In this document: piece by piece, positions 11,921-22,700 of the stretch | Layout of the letters: the number at the start of each line of letters is the position of its first letter | Numbering within the stretch: position 1 is the stretch's first letter | Assembly: GCF_021917145.1 (NCBI RefSeq) | Contig: NW_025813696.1 | Span: 190,868 to 254,867, forward strand | Length of the DNA stretch: 64,000 nucleotides | Reading direction: 5' to 3' | DNA from: Hypomesus transpacificus | Lineage: Eukaryota; Chordata; Actinopteri; Osmeriformes; Osmeridae | Made by a program: the position numbers and the translations under genes | Notes under the pieces: generated by a model | Told to the model about the DNA's origin: nothing | Databases searched by the model: none | Seen by the model: only the letters and a program-made list of their open reading frames with translations

Positions 11921-11926
11921 AATAAA
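11921..11926 (+). promoter_or_regulatory. Polyadenylation signal of il6r
   Basis: AATAAA about 370 bp after the il6r stop codon, in an AT-rich 3' UTR, followed by a T-rich stretch. Confidence 0.75.
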
Positions 11927-11965
11927 AGACAAATAGTTTTTTATGAGCGTCAGGAGTTTCATAAA

Positions 11966-13175
11966 TGCCAGCCTAGGGTTTTTCTTTCAAAAGGATTTAG
12001 TCCAAAATGGAGTCAGAGATGGAATATCTTTCAGTCAAGGTGGCTTGATGGTTTATTCAGCGATACAGCACGTGATACAGTAAGACACAAAAAGCAAAGC
12101 TCACACAAGACGCAACCCGTTATATAGCCTGGTCTCCTGTGGTATTTCACAATATGTCTCTTTCCACGTTTGGCCAAGGTCAATCACTCCTCAATAAAGC
12201 CAACATGCGTGCCCACTCATTATCTCTAATGTCCGCTCCTTCACCCCTCTCAGTTCCCTGTCCTCCTCAGACCTTAATTCACCCCTCTCAGTTCCCTGTC
12301 CTCCTCAGACCCTAGTTCACCCCTCTCAGTTCCCTGTCCTCCTCAGACCCTCCTTCACCCCTCTCAGTTCCCTGTCCTCCTCAGACCCTAGTTCACCCCT
12401 CTCAGTTCCCTGTCCTCCTCAGACCCTAGATCACCCCTCTCAGTTCCCTGTCCTCCTCAGACCCTAGTTCACCCCTCTCAGTTCCCTGTCCTCCTCAGAC
12501 CCTAGATCACACCTCTCAGTTCCCTGTCCTCCTCAGACCCTAGTTCACCCCTCTCAGTTCCCTGTCCTCCTCAGACCCTAGATCACACCTCTCAGTTCCC
12601 TGTCCTCCTCAGACCCTAGATCACACCTCTCAGTTCCCTGTCCTCCTCAGACCCTAGATCACCCCTCTCAGTTCCCTGGCCTCCTCAGACCCTAGTTCAC
12701 CCCTCCTCCCCCTCGCATCACCCTTAATGAGACCTCCATATGTGTCTCCTCACTTATCTGGCTCGGTCAGCTTGACCTGCCACTCTTGGTCCTTACTCCT
12801 TCCCATGGGTGAACATAGATCCCAGAATCAGAGGTAATCTGTTACCAGAGGTAACAGCTGAGTGTTCCCAGCTGTTCACCCACGGCCACTTCCCTCTTCA
12901 CTGTCCTAGGAAGCCATGTTTTATAACTCCTGAACACATAACAGCCTCACTTGAGATATGCACACACATACTCACAAACTGACAACTCTCCCTGGCCCCC
13001 CTTTCTCCGCTTTGACAAGACCCCTGTTCCCACATTCCTTGCTATAAACTAGTTTAGGACATAGCCCAACCTTTCTTCCTCACCACTGCGCACCACACAT
13101 GCCTGCCTACCTGCTCTATCATCAATAAACCACGACACCAGTCTCACAGGCACACCACTGAATACGTTAAATACA
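11966..13175 (-). mobile_element. Possible solo LTR containing a minisatellite
   Basis: Read on the minus strand this block has a TATA-like ATATAA near 12120-12127 and AATAAA (TTTATT on plus at 12051-12056), spaced as in an LTR. It begins TG at 11966 and ends CA at 13174-13175, flanked by the 4-bp repeat TAAA (11962-11965 and 13176-13179). No internal retroviral genes are present. The 12236-12705 minisatellite lies inside. A short flanking repeat can occur by chance, so this is only a candidate. Confidence 0.3.
12236..12705 (+). repeat. 38-bp minisatellite after il6r
   Basis: About 12 copies of a 38-bp unit containing CACCCCTCTCAGTTCCCTG and TCCTCCTCAGACCCTAG, with small variants (TTCACC/ATCACA). 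Non-coding. Confidence 0.95.
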
Positions 13176-13357
13176 TAAAACGGACTAGTTGGTGTGTCTT
13201 TGCTGCCACCGTGTGGTTATACAGTGAACGACGTGGAGGTTGTTGTCATAGTAATCATGGAAAGGTTGTTTTGTCAACAACAGGTGGCTTTTCCTTCCGT
13301 TCTTGTCCACGTTGGTCTAATTCGATCAACTGTGTAGTAATTAACACATACGCAAAT

Positions 13358-14030
13358 ATGGCAGGAAAAAGTGGACTAGAAGAACTGGACATAGAGGCTT
13401 TGAGCGCTGAGCAACAGGAGACACTTAAACAATATAAGGTACAGTAAATAAAGGTCTAGCTGGTAGCTACAGTACAGTACAGTGCTAGTAGTTGCTAGGC
13501 TATCACTAACAATGATTAATTTACTGATACTAGTACAATACAATAAAACTAAAATCACATCAGCGAGCTGACCTTCAATTATTTCTTTGTAGATAAAAAC
13601 AAGAATTGACAATGAAAAATATTTAAGAGCGCATCCAGAAGTCGAGTTGTTGATGAGCGACTTCCTAAGGTTTGAAAAAAACAGCGTATTACTGTGCGTC
13701 CCATTGCTGTGCATTCATGTATGCGTCCCATTGCTGTGCATTCATGTATGCGTCCCATTGCTGTGCATTCATGTCTGAGTCAGTGATGTATAGAACTGCT
13801 GTACTTCTGTTCTGACAGAGATGTGTTCCTCAAAAGACCAGTCGACATACGTGAGTTCGCGGCAGGTAGGCTAGGTTTTTGTGAAACAAACACTCACGCA
13901 CGCACACACACGCACACGTGTACACGCGTGTAGTGAATAACGTGCTTTGTTTCTTTCAGGTCACTTTACAAACCCAAACCTGGCCACGAAGATCACTTCC
14001 CATCTACACGGCTTTACTGAAACAGACTAA
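13358..14030 (+). CDS. riiad1: RIIa domain-containing protein 1
   Basis: Four exons: 13358-13438, 13593-13669, 13819-13865, 13960-14030 (TAA); 91 residues, with all phases correct. The human protein is about 92 residues. It is a small protein carrying the dimerisation/docking fold of type II PKA regulatory subunits, the helical pair that binds amphipathic helices of A-kinase anchoring proteins. The D/D region is at about 40-80: AHPEVELLMSDFLRDVFLKR, then RPVDIREFAAGHF, matching the family pattern of a P-x-D/N-I-x-x-F-x-x-x-F ending. The N-terminus (LEELDIEALSAEQQETLKQY) is helical and acidic. Family members are typically ciliary or testis-expressed, which is family knowledge only. The gene is on the same strand as il6r, starting about 1.8 kb after it. 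Confidence 0.88.
13690..13777 (+). repeat. Short tandem repeat in riiad1 intron 2
   Basis: Three copies of an approximately 32-bp unit containing GCGTCCCATTGCTGTGCATT, 40 bp before riiad1 exon 3. Confidence 0.9.
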
Positions 14031-14451
14031 CTTACAGAAAGCTTCTTCAATACCTTTTTTTTTAAGCTCTGATAAGCAGTCTGATACAATAGCTTGATTC
14101 AGTTATGAAATGAAATACTGTATCTTTGTTTTAATTTGCTTCAATGCAAACTCTTTGTATTTCAGATTTTCACAGAAAGTATCATTTTGAATTGTAGACA
14201 GAGATGGTATGGCATGTGAAGTCCACACATCCTTCACTCTAGTATAAGTACAGATACTCATGTTTAGAAAGACGTAAGACGTTTAAAGTAATGACTACAC
14301 TTTTCACTCAAGTTAAAGTAAAGAAGTATGGTCTCTGTATACTTAAGTAAAAAGTAGTCTTTACTACTACCTGTTGGACCTCACAGCATATTAATACACT
14401 GATACAAAAATGTTGTCATTCGCCAGGAATCCTTTTTGACGCAGACAACTG

Positions 14452-14643
14452 ACATTTAGACATTTAGTCATTTAGCAGACGCTCTTATCCAGAGCGACTT
14501 ACAGTAAGTACTGTAAGGGAAATCCCCCCGAGGCAAGTAGGGTGAAGTGCCTTGCCCAAACGTAATTTTGCACGGCCGGCAATCGAACCGGCAATCTTCT
14601 GATTAATAGCCCGATTCCCTAACCACTCAGCCATCTGACCCCC
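14452..14643 (-). mobile_element. tRNA-derived SINE with L2-type tail (copy 1)
   Basis: On the minus strand it starts with a tRNA-like head (box A near TGGCTGAGTGG, box B near GGTTCGATTGC) and ends in GGATAAGAGCGTCTGCTAA TGACTAAATG, the 3' tail shared by many fish SINEs and L2-clade LINEs. It is about 80% identical to the copy at 18272-18464 by eye. Confidence 0.85.
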
Positions 14644-14779
14644 AACTTCAAACATTTGCCTCATATATGGCCATGGGTGATCAGGAATGTCTATTCTCAG
14701 TCATGTCTACATCATGTCTAACTCCCTCTGTCTCATCCATAACATTGGTCATTCTTCTTGTTGCTTGTACAGTGTAACA

Positions 14780-15030
14780 GTGTAATAACTACCTAAAAAC
14801 TGTGTAATAAACGGTGCACTAACAGTGTGCTAACAGTGTAATAACAACATAACTGTAATAAACAGTGTAACAACAACGTAATAACAGTGTAATAACAACA
14901 TAATAACAGTGTAATAACAACGTAATAACAGTGTAATAACAACGTAATAATAACATTGTAACAAAGGCGTAACTATAGTGTTATAACAACTTAATAACTG
15001 TGTAATCAACGTGTAATAATAACACAATGA
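14780..15030 (+). repeat. Tandem array of AACAGTGTAATAACAACGTAAT units
   Basis: Roughly 250 bp of degenerate 21-22 bp units built from GTGTAATAACA and ACGTAATAACA. Confidence 0.85.
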
Positions 15031-15989
15031 TCATGCCACCAAATACAGATTAAAACTGAGTCTGGTTTGAAATGTAAGAAATAGAAAGTACAGATATTTG
15101 TATATAAAAGTTAAGGAGTGAAAGTAAAATGTAAAAAGATGTTAGAAAAATAAATAGTGAAGTAAAGTACTGATACCAGAAAAATTTGCTTAAGAAAAGT
15201 AACAAGTATTAGAATGTCTTTATTGGAACAGAGTGACTAGTTCTTCCATACGTGTATGATGAGTGTAGTTGAGGTGGATGTGCCTGTAGCCTGGGGAGAT
15301 AGCTGGAGCTGGGCTGTTTGTAATACACCCTGTTCCAGGGAGAATAAACTCTATGATTGCGTTAATCAGTTTGATATTTAACAGTAGTGAAGCTTTTGTT
15401 GTTTTTAACCCACAGTAAACTCTTGTGAGAGCTCATCCCTGAATACAGCTTGGATATATACATAAACAGCGTTGATGTTTCCAAATGTGAAGTTTAAAAA
15501 ATATGTTTCAAGGTAGATTGTTACCCTAGTTACAGTGCTAGTACTTCAGAACTGGAGAGAGCAGAGTAAACCATGTTAAATGAAGTTTGTCCAGCCCTAA
15601 CAACTTGTCAGTAAAGATGCACATTCTACATGACATACAGTACCTCACTGTATGTCCAGCTGATGTAGTGTTGTTACTGCACCAGACCAGTTAGACCAGG
15701 TCATTCTCAGAGGAAGTTTCTACTGGGCATTCACAGAACGGTGTTGAAGCTCTATGTTTGGGAAACGGCCAGCCCCACAGTGTGCATAGTACACAGTGTA
15801 CATTGTACACAATGACAGTAAAAAGAAAAAGATGATGAGCATGACTTGTATTATTTGTCTGTCTGAAAGCAATAACCTTGATTAACCAGTTAGCTTGCAA
15901 AGGCAATATTTGCTTCAGTCATACTTTACAAATGTGATAGGTATACACACCTGGACACTCTGTAGACTTCATTTAAATTACAATAAGTC

Positions 15990-16155
15990 TATTCAGTCTA
16001 ATAAGTCTATTCAGTCTGATAAGTCTATTCAGTCTAATAAGTCTATTCAGTCTGATAAGTCTATTCAGTCTGATAAGTCTATTCAGTCTAATAAGTCTAT
16101 TCAGTCCGATAAGTCTATTCAGTCTGATAAGTCTATTCAGTCTGATAAGTCTATT
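15990..16155 (+). repeat. 18-bp tandem array (TCTATTCAGTCTGATAAG)
   Basis: About nine near-perfect 18-bp copies varying only at GATAAG/AATAAG. Because 18 is a multiple of three, both strands read as repetitive peptides, which are not genes. Confidence 0.95.
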
Positions 16156-18271
16156 CAAACCCCATGGATGGCATCTTTGTGTTGTTGTCTCTGTGTAGTC
16201 CTTATGATGGATTGAATGTGTTTTAATACCTGGCTTCAAATACATTTCCCCTAGTGGGATCAATAACCTTGACTTGATCTACAAAATGGATCATTATTTG
16301 TTCATGGATTGTGTTTGTAAAGTGTGAATTGTGTGGATTACATTTTCTATAAAAAGTTGATCTTGATTCATTGTTAAATAATATGTCTTTATTCTGTGAT
16401 GCATTCTAGCAAGGCTTATTTTACAAAGATTTAAATTCTTAGTATGTGATATCTATCTAACCCAGGCATGTTCCATGCCTTGAATAGTTACGTAAACTAG
16501 GTTGGGGGGTAATGTGGTGTAAAGGTTGGGAGGTCGTGGTGGACAGATGTTACCAAGACTCCTGGGACCATGAGCGAGCCGCCCTATCACAGAGCGAGCC
16601 GCCCTATCACAGAGTGAGCCGCTCAATCATAGAGCGACCCGAAAAAACTCCCGGTGTTGTTTCATTATGTTTGAGCCTTATTGGTTACATTAAAGTTGAA
16701 AGATTATTATGGTGGAAGCTTTATGAATTAACAAAAAATAGATTCATACTGTCACACTTTACTGATCCCAAGAAGAAAGACACCATCATAGCAGAATGTT
16801 TTATAAATATCAGTATGTCAACATGTCAATATGATTGTATTATAATTTGATCTGAAGAAGCCTTTCTGTGAATAGGTTATTCAGCATAGCGTGACAAGAT
16901 TCATTCCCTCACACAATGTCCTCAGCTTGTCTGACTCACAAACACACAAACACTGCACCTGTTCTGACACACGTGAAGCCTCCCAGGGCGCATTCGAATG
17001 TGTGAGAGAGGAGGAGGGACAGATCATTGTTCCAGGTTTGGTGCTTACCTGTAGACACGCTCACCTGTAGAGCACACAGCACTCAACAAGGACAACCTGC
17101 TCAGGTGAGTACCACTGGCTTCACCTTCAGAATGTCATACTAGGGCTTTGATCAGCGTTATTTCTTCTCTTGAATTTGAGATTTGTCATTTAAGCAAGTG
17201 GCATGTTGTCCTTTGTGAATGAAATGCTCAGCCATCAAATACAGTTATACAGAGCGGAGACAGTAACAATTTTAAAATGTAAAAATGGTTGAAGTGATCA
17301 ACAGAATGATGTTGTTAATGTAGCATTGTGGATCTTTTAAACTTTAAACTTTCTTTTATAATAGACACACTTAGACATAGTTATATTTTTTTGTCGTTTA
17401 TTGCCAGTATATAGTAATTAATTATCGGAATGTTTGTTGACTGATTAAAATGCTGACATTAACTCATTTACAAAACAACAGATTGTTAAAGCCTATACTG
17501 TCTACTTTGGTACTTGTTCAGTTGATTCTAATAAACTGATAAATAATCAACAAGAGTAAAATAAATAAATAGTAATTGTTACAGCCTGGAGAAGAGCAGA
17601 GTCGCCGTTTCACTACAAATGATTCCTCCTGTAGTTTCTTGTGCTCACTACATTCATGGGTTAGAATCCCCCCTCAGCCGTACGTAAAGCACCTTCCTGC
17701 AGTATGTGCATTGTGTCAAAGGTTCAAATCCCTGTACAGCTTTTATAAGTTGCTTTGCATAGATGTGTCTGCTGAATGAATGCATTTGAGGGAAAACCAA
17801 ACTCAGGAATCGCATTTGTGTGGCCCATTTAAATACCTGAGAAAGAGATGTGGTTTCACAGCAGCATGAAGAGGGAGTCAGATTCAGTCAGTCAGATTCA
17901 GTCAGTCAGATTCAATCAGTCAGATTCAGTCAGTCAGATTCAGTCAGTCAGAGTCAGTCTGTCAGATTCAGTTACTCAGATTCAGTCAATCTGATGACAG
18001 TGTCGGCGGGCACTAAATCTATCTGAGAGGACTGAAAAACAGAGATCATGTAACATGTTGTTCAGTCTCCTTCTCACCCCACAGGGGCCTGTCCATAGGG
18101 TAGGTAACCCAGGGTAACCAAGGAGGCAACTGGGCAGGTATAACAAGCCTCAGAGGAGGAAGTGTTTAACCTTGAATGTCACTGAGGTATTTGCATGGAG
18201 ACAGGAACCATGACAACCAGTGACGGACCACGCTGAGGACAAAGGATGATGACACATTCGGTTGATAAACA

Positions 18272-18464
18272 ATTTACATTTAGTCATTTAGCAGACGCTC
18301 TTATCCAGAGTGAATTACAGTAAGTACAGGGACATTCCCCCGAGGCAAGATAGGGGGAAGTGCCTTGCCCAAGGACACAATGTCATTTTCGCACGGCCAG
18401 GAATCGAACCAACAACCTCCCGATTGGTAGCCCGATTCCTTAACCGCTCAGCCATCTGACCCCC
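18272..18464 (-). mobile_element. tRNA-derived SINE with L2-type tail (copy 2)
   Basis: The best-preserved copy. On the minus strand it reads TGGCTGAGCGG (box A), GGTTCGATTCC (box B), a middle part with GGGCAAGGCACTTCC, then the CGTCTGCTAAATGACTAAAT tail. It lies about 200 bp upstream of the start codon of the mesothelin-like gene. Confidence 0.88.
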
Positions 18465-18667
18465 ATTTAAAGTTAACTTCCTCATCTGTTTACAAAAAAA
18501 TAAACAATTTAAAGTTAACTTCCTCATTTGTTTACAAAAAACTTTCCCTAGAATTCTGAAGCCCATTGATCTTCATTCAGAAAGCAGAACTAGAATGCTT
18601 CCTGTTGTCATGTTATCCTGTCACCTGTCTCCTAGCTAGGCTGCTGCTCTGATCTGTCTGATCCAAC

Positions 18668-19713
18668 ATGGACACCCTGACAGGAACAGTGACTTCCTTC
18701 CTCCTCCTCCTCCTGGCCCTGGTGCCCTCTGGTGAGTAACCAGCCCTCCTCTCACGCCAATACAGAGCTCCTCCCCAGACTGTCCAAATGCTGTGTTCCC
18801 TGTGCTTGGAAACACTGTGACATGTCTGGCAGATAGTGCTCCAGTGGCAGATAGTGCTCCAGTGGCAGATTGTGTTCCAGTGGCAGATAGTGCTCCAGTG
18901 GCAGATAGTGCTCCAGTGGCAGATAGTGCTCCAGTACAATGTACAGTGTTTCACACTGCAATACAATTCCAGTGGTTATGGTACCGCCCTCGATGCCGCC
19001 CCCTGGCCCAGCCACGCCCCCTGGCCCAGCCACGCCCCCTGGCTTCCCAGCCACGCCCCCTGGCTTCAGAGACGAGGCCAAGAATCTGGTAACACACCAT
19101 CACCATCACCAGCACACCATCACCAGCAGACATCACCAGCATATATATATACATATTCACATTTATAGTCAGTAATAATGTGATTTCTCTATTCTACCAG
19201 ATGATGCAATGCCTGGGAATGGGTAAGAACACATTCTAGTGTGCATGCATGTGTGTGTGTGTGTGTTGCCATTCATTCCAACAGTTGCTTTAGACCAGGT
19301 GCTGCAGATGAGTGTAGAGTTTGGTCTGTTTCAGGATACCAAGTGCCACCGATGGTGATGATGTACAACGTCTCCAGTTCCAAGTGAGTCTTTGTGTGTT
19401 TCTTTACATGAAGGTGTTTTCCAGTTCCAGTCAATCTCTGGATTCAACAAAAATGTCTTTATGAAATTGTTACCAGAAATGACATATAATGCGACCCTTT
19501 ACCTGCTGACTAAGTCCATGTCCTGTGGCGCTCCTCCCTCCTGCTCAGCACCAGTGGGGGCCCAGCGGGGGACACCATGTCTGGGCTCAGCTCACTTCCC
19601 ATCTTCCTCTCCCTCCTGTCCTCCCTGCCCCCACCAGACTCTGGGCGGCTGCATCTCCAGCCCAACAAAACCATGGAATACCCAGACCAGCAATGGGTAT
19701 ACACACACACACT

Positions 19714-19745
<32 letters not shown>

Positions 19746-22700
19746 TACTATTAAAAAGCTTGTAGGAACACTCAGACTAATTTACATAAAGAAAAAACAA
19801 CAGCATTAGAGCATGAGGTACAACATTATTTATTTGCATATTGGTGCCTCATTTATGGAAATGTCATGAGTTCATGAGTAGTACACCAGCTAAGGAATAA
19901 GTGATATGTTTTTACTGAGGCGGGACTGGTAGCAGAGCCTGAAGCGGGTAGCAGAGCCAGGCCTGGGGTCCTGAGAGGACGAGAGTGTGATTACTGGGAT
20001 GCACAGGAATGAATGATGATATGAAGGGATGCATGCATATTTACCAGGCATTGAACTCAGGGTGTGGGGGAGAGTCCTAGTGGTCACGGCCGAGCAGCAG
20101 CTCAGCAGATCCCCTGGGAGGCCTGGATAGACGACAGGGAGAAGCAGAGAAGCCTGGATAGAGGACAGGGAGAAGCAGAGAAGCCTGGATAGAGGACAGG
20201 GAGAAGCAGAGAAGCCTGGATAGAGGACAGGGAGAAGCAGAGAAGCCTGGATAGAGGACAGGGAGAAGCAGAGAAGCCTGGATAGAGGACAGGGAGAAGC
20301 AAAGAAGCCTGGATAGAGGACAGGGAGAAGCAGAGAAGCCTGGATAGAGGACAGGGAGAAGCAGAGAAGCCTGGATAGAGGACAGGGAGAAGCAGAGAAG
20401 CCTGGATAGAGGACAGGGAGAAGCAGAGAAGCCTGGATAGACGACAGGGAGAAGCAGAGAAGCCTGGATAGAGGACAGGGAGAAGCAGAAAAGCCTGGAT
20501 AGACGACAGGGAGAAGCAGAGAAGCCTGGATAGACGACAGGGAGAAGCAGAGAAGCCTGGATAGAGGACAGAGAGAAGCAGAGAAGCCTGGATAGAGGAC
20601 AGGGAGAAGCAGAGAAGGGGCAGGCTGGGAGGGTGACGATAACATGCTAGCACAAGGAGCAGAGGAACGGGAGAGACTTTATGCAGAACTAGTAATTGAA
20701 AAAAGGGAGTTTGAGGTTCGGTTGCATTCCTCCGTGCTTGTACTGAGAAGATGTATGAGTTGATTGGAGTGAAGGAGGAGTCTTGGTGCGCCATCTTCCT
20801 CCAGAACTTCAGTTAATCTAACTCCATTATGTATGGTTTGCAAGTACACCTGAAAATATCTATAATGATATTCTCCATAACCTCTTCTCTTTGTCTCTGA
20901 TAGTGTTTATCTCTACTTCTCTCTCTCCCTCTCTCTCTGTGTAGAACATGACAGAGAGGATGTGGAATTGTTCCAGTCTTCCAGGTCTGATCAAGCTCAT
21001 GAGGAACTCCTCGGTCAGTGCTTGCCTGCCTCTCAATCACGAGCTTCTATTCCCCACGACCTCATTCATTGACTGTGATCTAGTCTGGTGTTCCAGCAGA
21101 ATGCTGTTTTCCTGTAACCCCCCCCCCTCCTCTTCCTCAGGAGGGCCCTCTGTAACCCCTCCCCTCCTCTTCCTAAGGAGGGCCCTCTGTAACCCCTCCC
21201 CTCCTCTTCCTCAGGAGGGCCCTCTGTAACCCCTCCCCTCCTCTTCCTCAGGAGGGCCCTCTGTAACCCCCTCCCCTCCTCTTCCTCAGGAGGGCCCTCT
21301 GTAACCCCCCCCCCTCCTCTTCCTCAGGAGGGCCCTCTGTGTTTCTTCCGGGCGCTCGTCGCCCCCCTCTCCTGGACGGCTCTGACGATGACTGGCGGCA
21401 GCAACCTGGAGCCGGAGGACTATGGGAGGCTGGTGTGGGCAGCTTGGCCTTTCCTCCAGAACATGGCACCTCTTCAGATGGGCCTGCCCAGCAGCATACA
21501 GCGTCCACACCTCCAAGTCATGTGAGTTTGTGTGTGAGTTAGTGAGTGAGTGCATGTGATCACACACATTTAGGTTTATTTTGGGTGTGAGTGTGAAGAA
21601 TGCATGCTGATGACTGTAACATCCCTTCACGTGCACACCTACACACACACATGCAATGTGATGCCAGACGGCTGTGCTGGTTTCAGGATGAAGATGATGC
21701 GAGACGTCTTTGGCTCTCTGTCGGAGGGGCAGCAGGACCAGGTGAAGGAGTGGGTGAGGGAGCAGATCGGACTCAACGACTTCAACTGCAGCATGGCTGA
21801 TGGGTCACAGAAACCAGACCAGGGCAAGCCTAGGACACCTGGTGAGATGCTCGACAAACATCATGTGTGTGTGTGTGTGTGAGAGTGAGTGAGTGACGAG
21901 CTCTCCCCTCTGACTCTGCAGGGAGCTCCTCTCCTCCTCGCTGCTCTAAGGAGCTGCAGTGGCTGAAGATAGAAGCCTTGAAGACGATGGGTCCCTTCCT
22001 CACTCGCCTGTCTGTTGACGATATCAAAACCATCCCCAAAGACCAGGTCTGTGTGTGTTTCTGTGTGTGTACGTGTGTGACTGGCTGTGTGTGTGTGTGT
22101 GTGTGGTGGATATATGTATCACATAAGAGTTGTATCAAAAAGCTAGAGTCTCTCCTCCCTTCTCTTCCTCATCCTCCTCCTAGATCTGCAACTTCTTAAC
22201 GACCCCGGATTTTAGCTCCTCCTTCAGGGGTGTGGCCAGGATGAACTCCGGTCTCGGCAGGAAGTTCCTGGAGATGGTCAAAGACTGTTCCAATGAAGGG
22301 TTAATACAGAATATGGACAGGTGAGTGCGCGTGCGCGCGCGCGTGTGTATGCAAACCAAATAGGGACTGATTGTAGGATTTGCATTGATCTGTATCTTTT
22401 CCATGGCCTTGTTCAGGCTTGGCTCACTGGCATGTTTCTATGGCGACGCCCCGACCCTGAACTCCTCCCTCAGTAGAAAACTTCTGTCTCAGCTGAGCAA
22501 CTGCATCAACTCTGATGTCAAAGAGGTGACCTCCTCCTCTGTCTGCCCCCTCTCCTGCCTCGTGTAGTTCAGGGCCAATAGAGTAACTGTTCAAAGTTCA
22601 CACACGAACACAGTGATGTCACACATGAACATGGTGATGTCACACACAAACACGGTGATGTCACACACAAACACGGTGATGTCACACACAAACACAGTGT

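Larger units (their letters stand above)
14226..15225. mobile_element. Possible non-autonomous DNA transposon split by later insertions
   Basis: 14226-14375 and 15060-15225 are both rich in AAGTAAAAGTA, ACTTAAGTA and GTACAGATA words, the pattern of a common fish non-autonomous element. Between them lie a SINE and a GTAATAACAACGTA array. Family and ends are not resolved. Confidence 0.35.
14031..18667. other. Intergenic region riiad1 to mesothelin-like gene
   Basis: No protein gene seen. It holds the 3' UTR of riiad1, two SINE copies (14452-14643, 18272-18464), a GTAATAACAACGTA tandem array (14780-15030), an 18-bp array (15990-16155), a GAGCCGCCCTATCACA repeat (16570-16630), a TCAGTCAGATTCAG array (17875-17995) and a 38-bp tandem pair at 18466-18541. 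Sequence at about 17040-17104, ending CTGCTCAG|GTGAGT, could be the non-coding first exon of the downstream gene. Confidence 0.6.

Noticed and set aside
18272-18464. tRNA gene on minus strand
   Set aside because: Box A and B are present, but no acceptor stem pairs well and the sequence continues into a SINE body and L2-type tail, with a second diverged copy at 14452.
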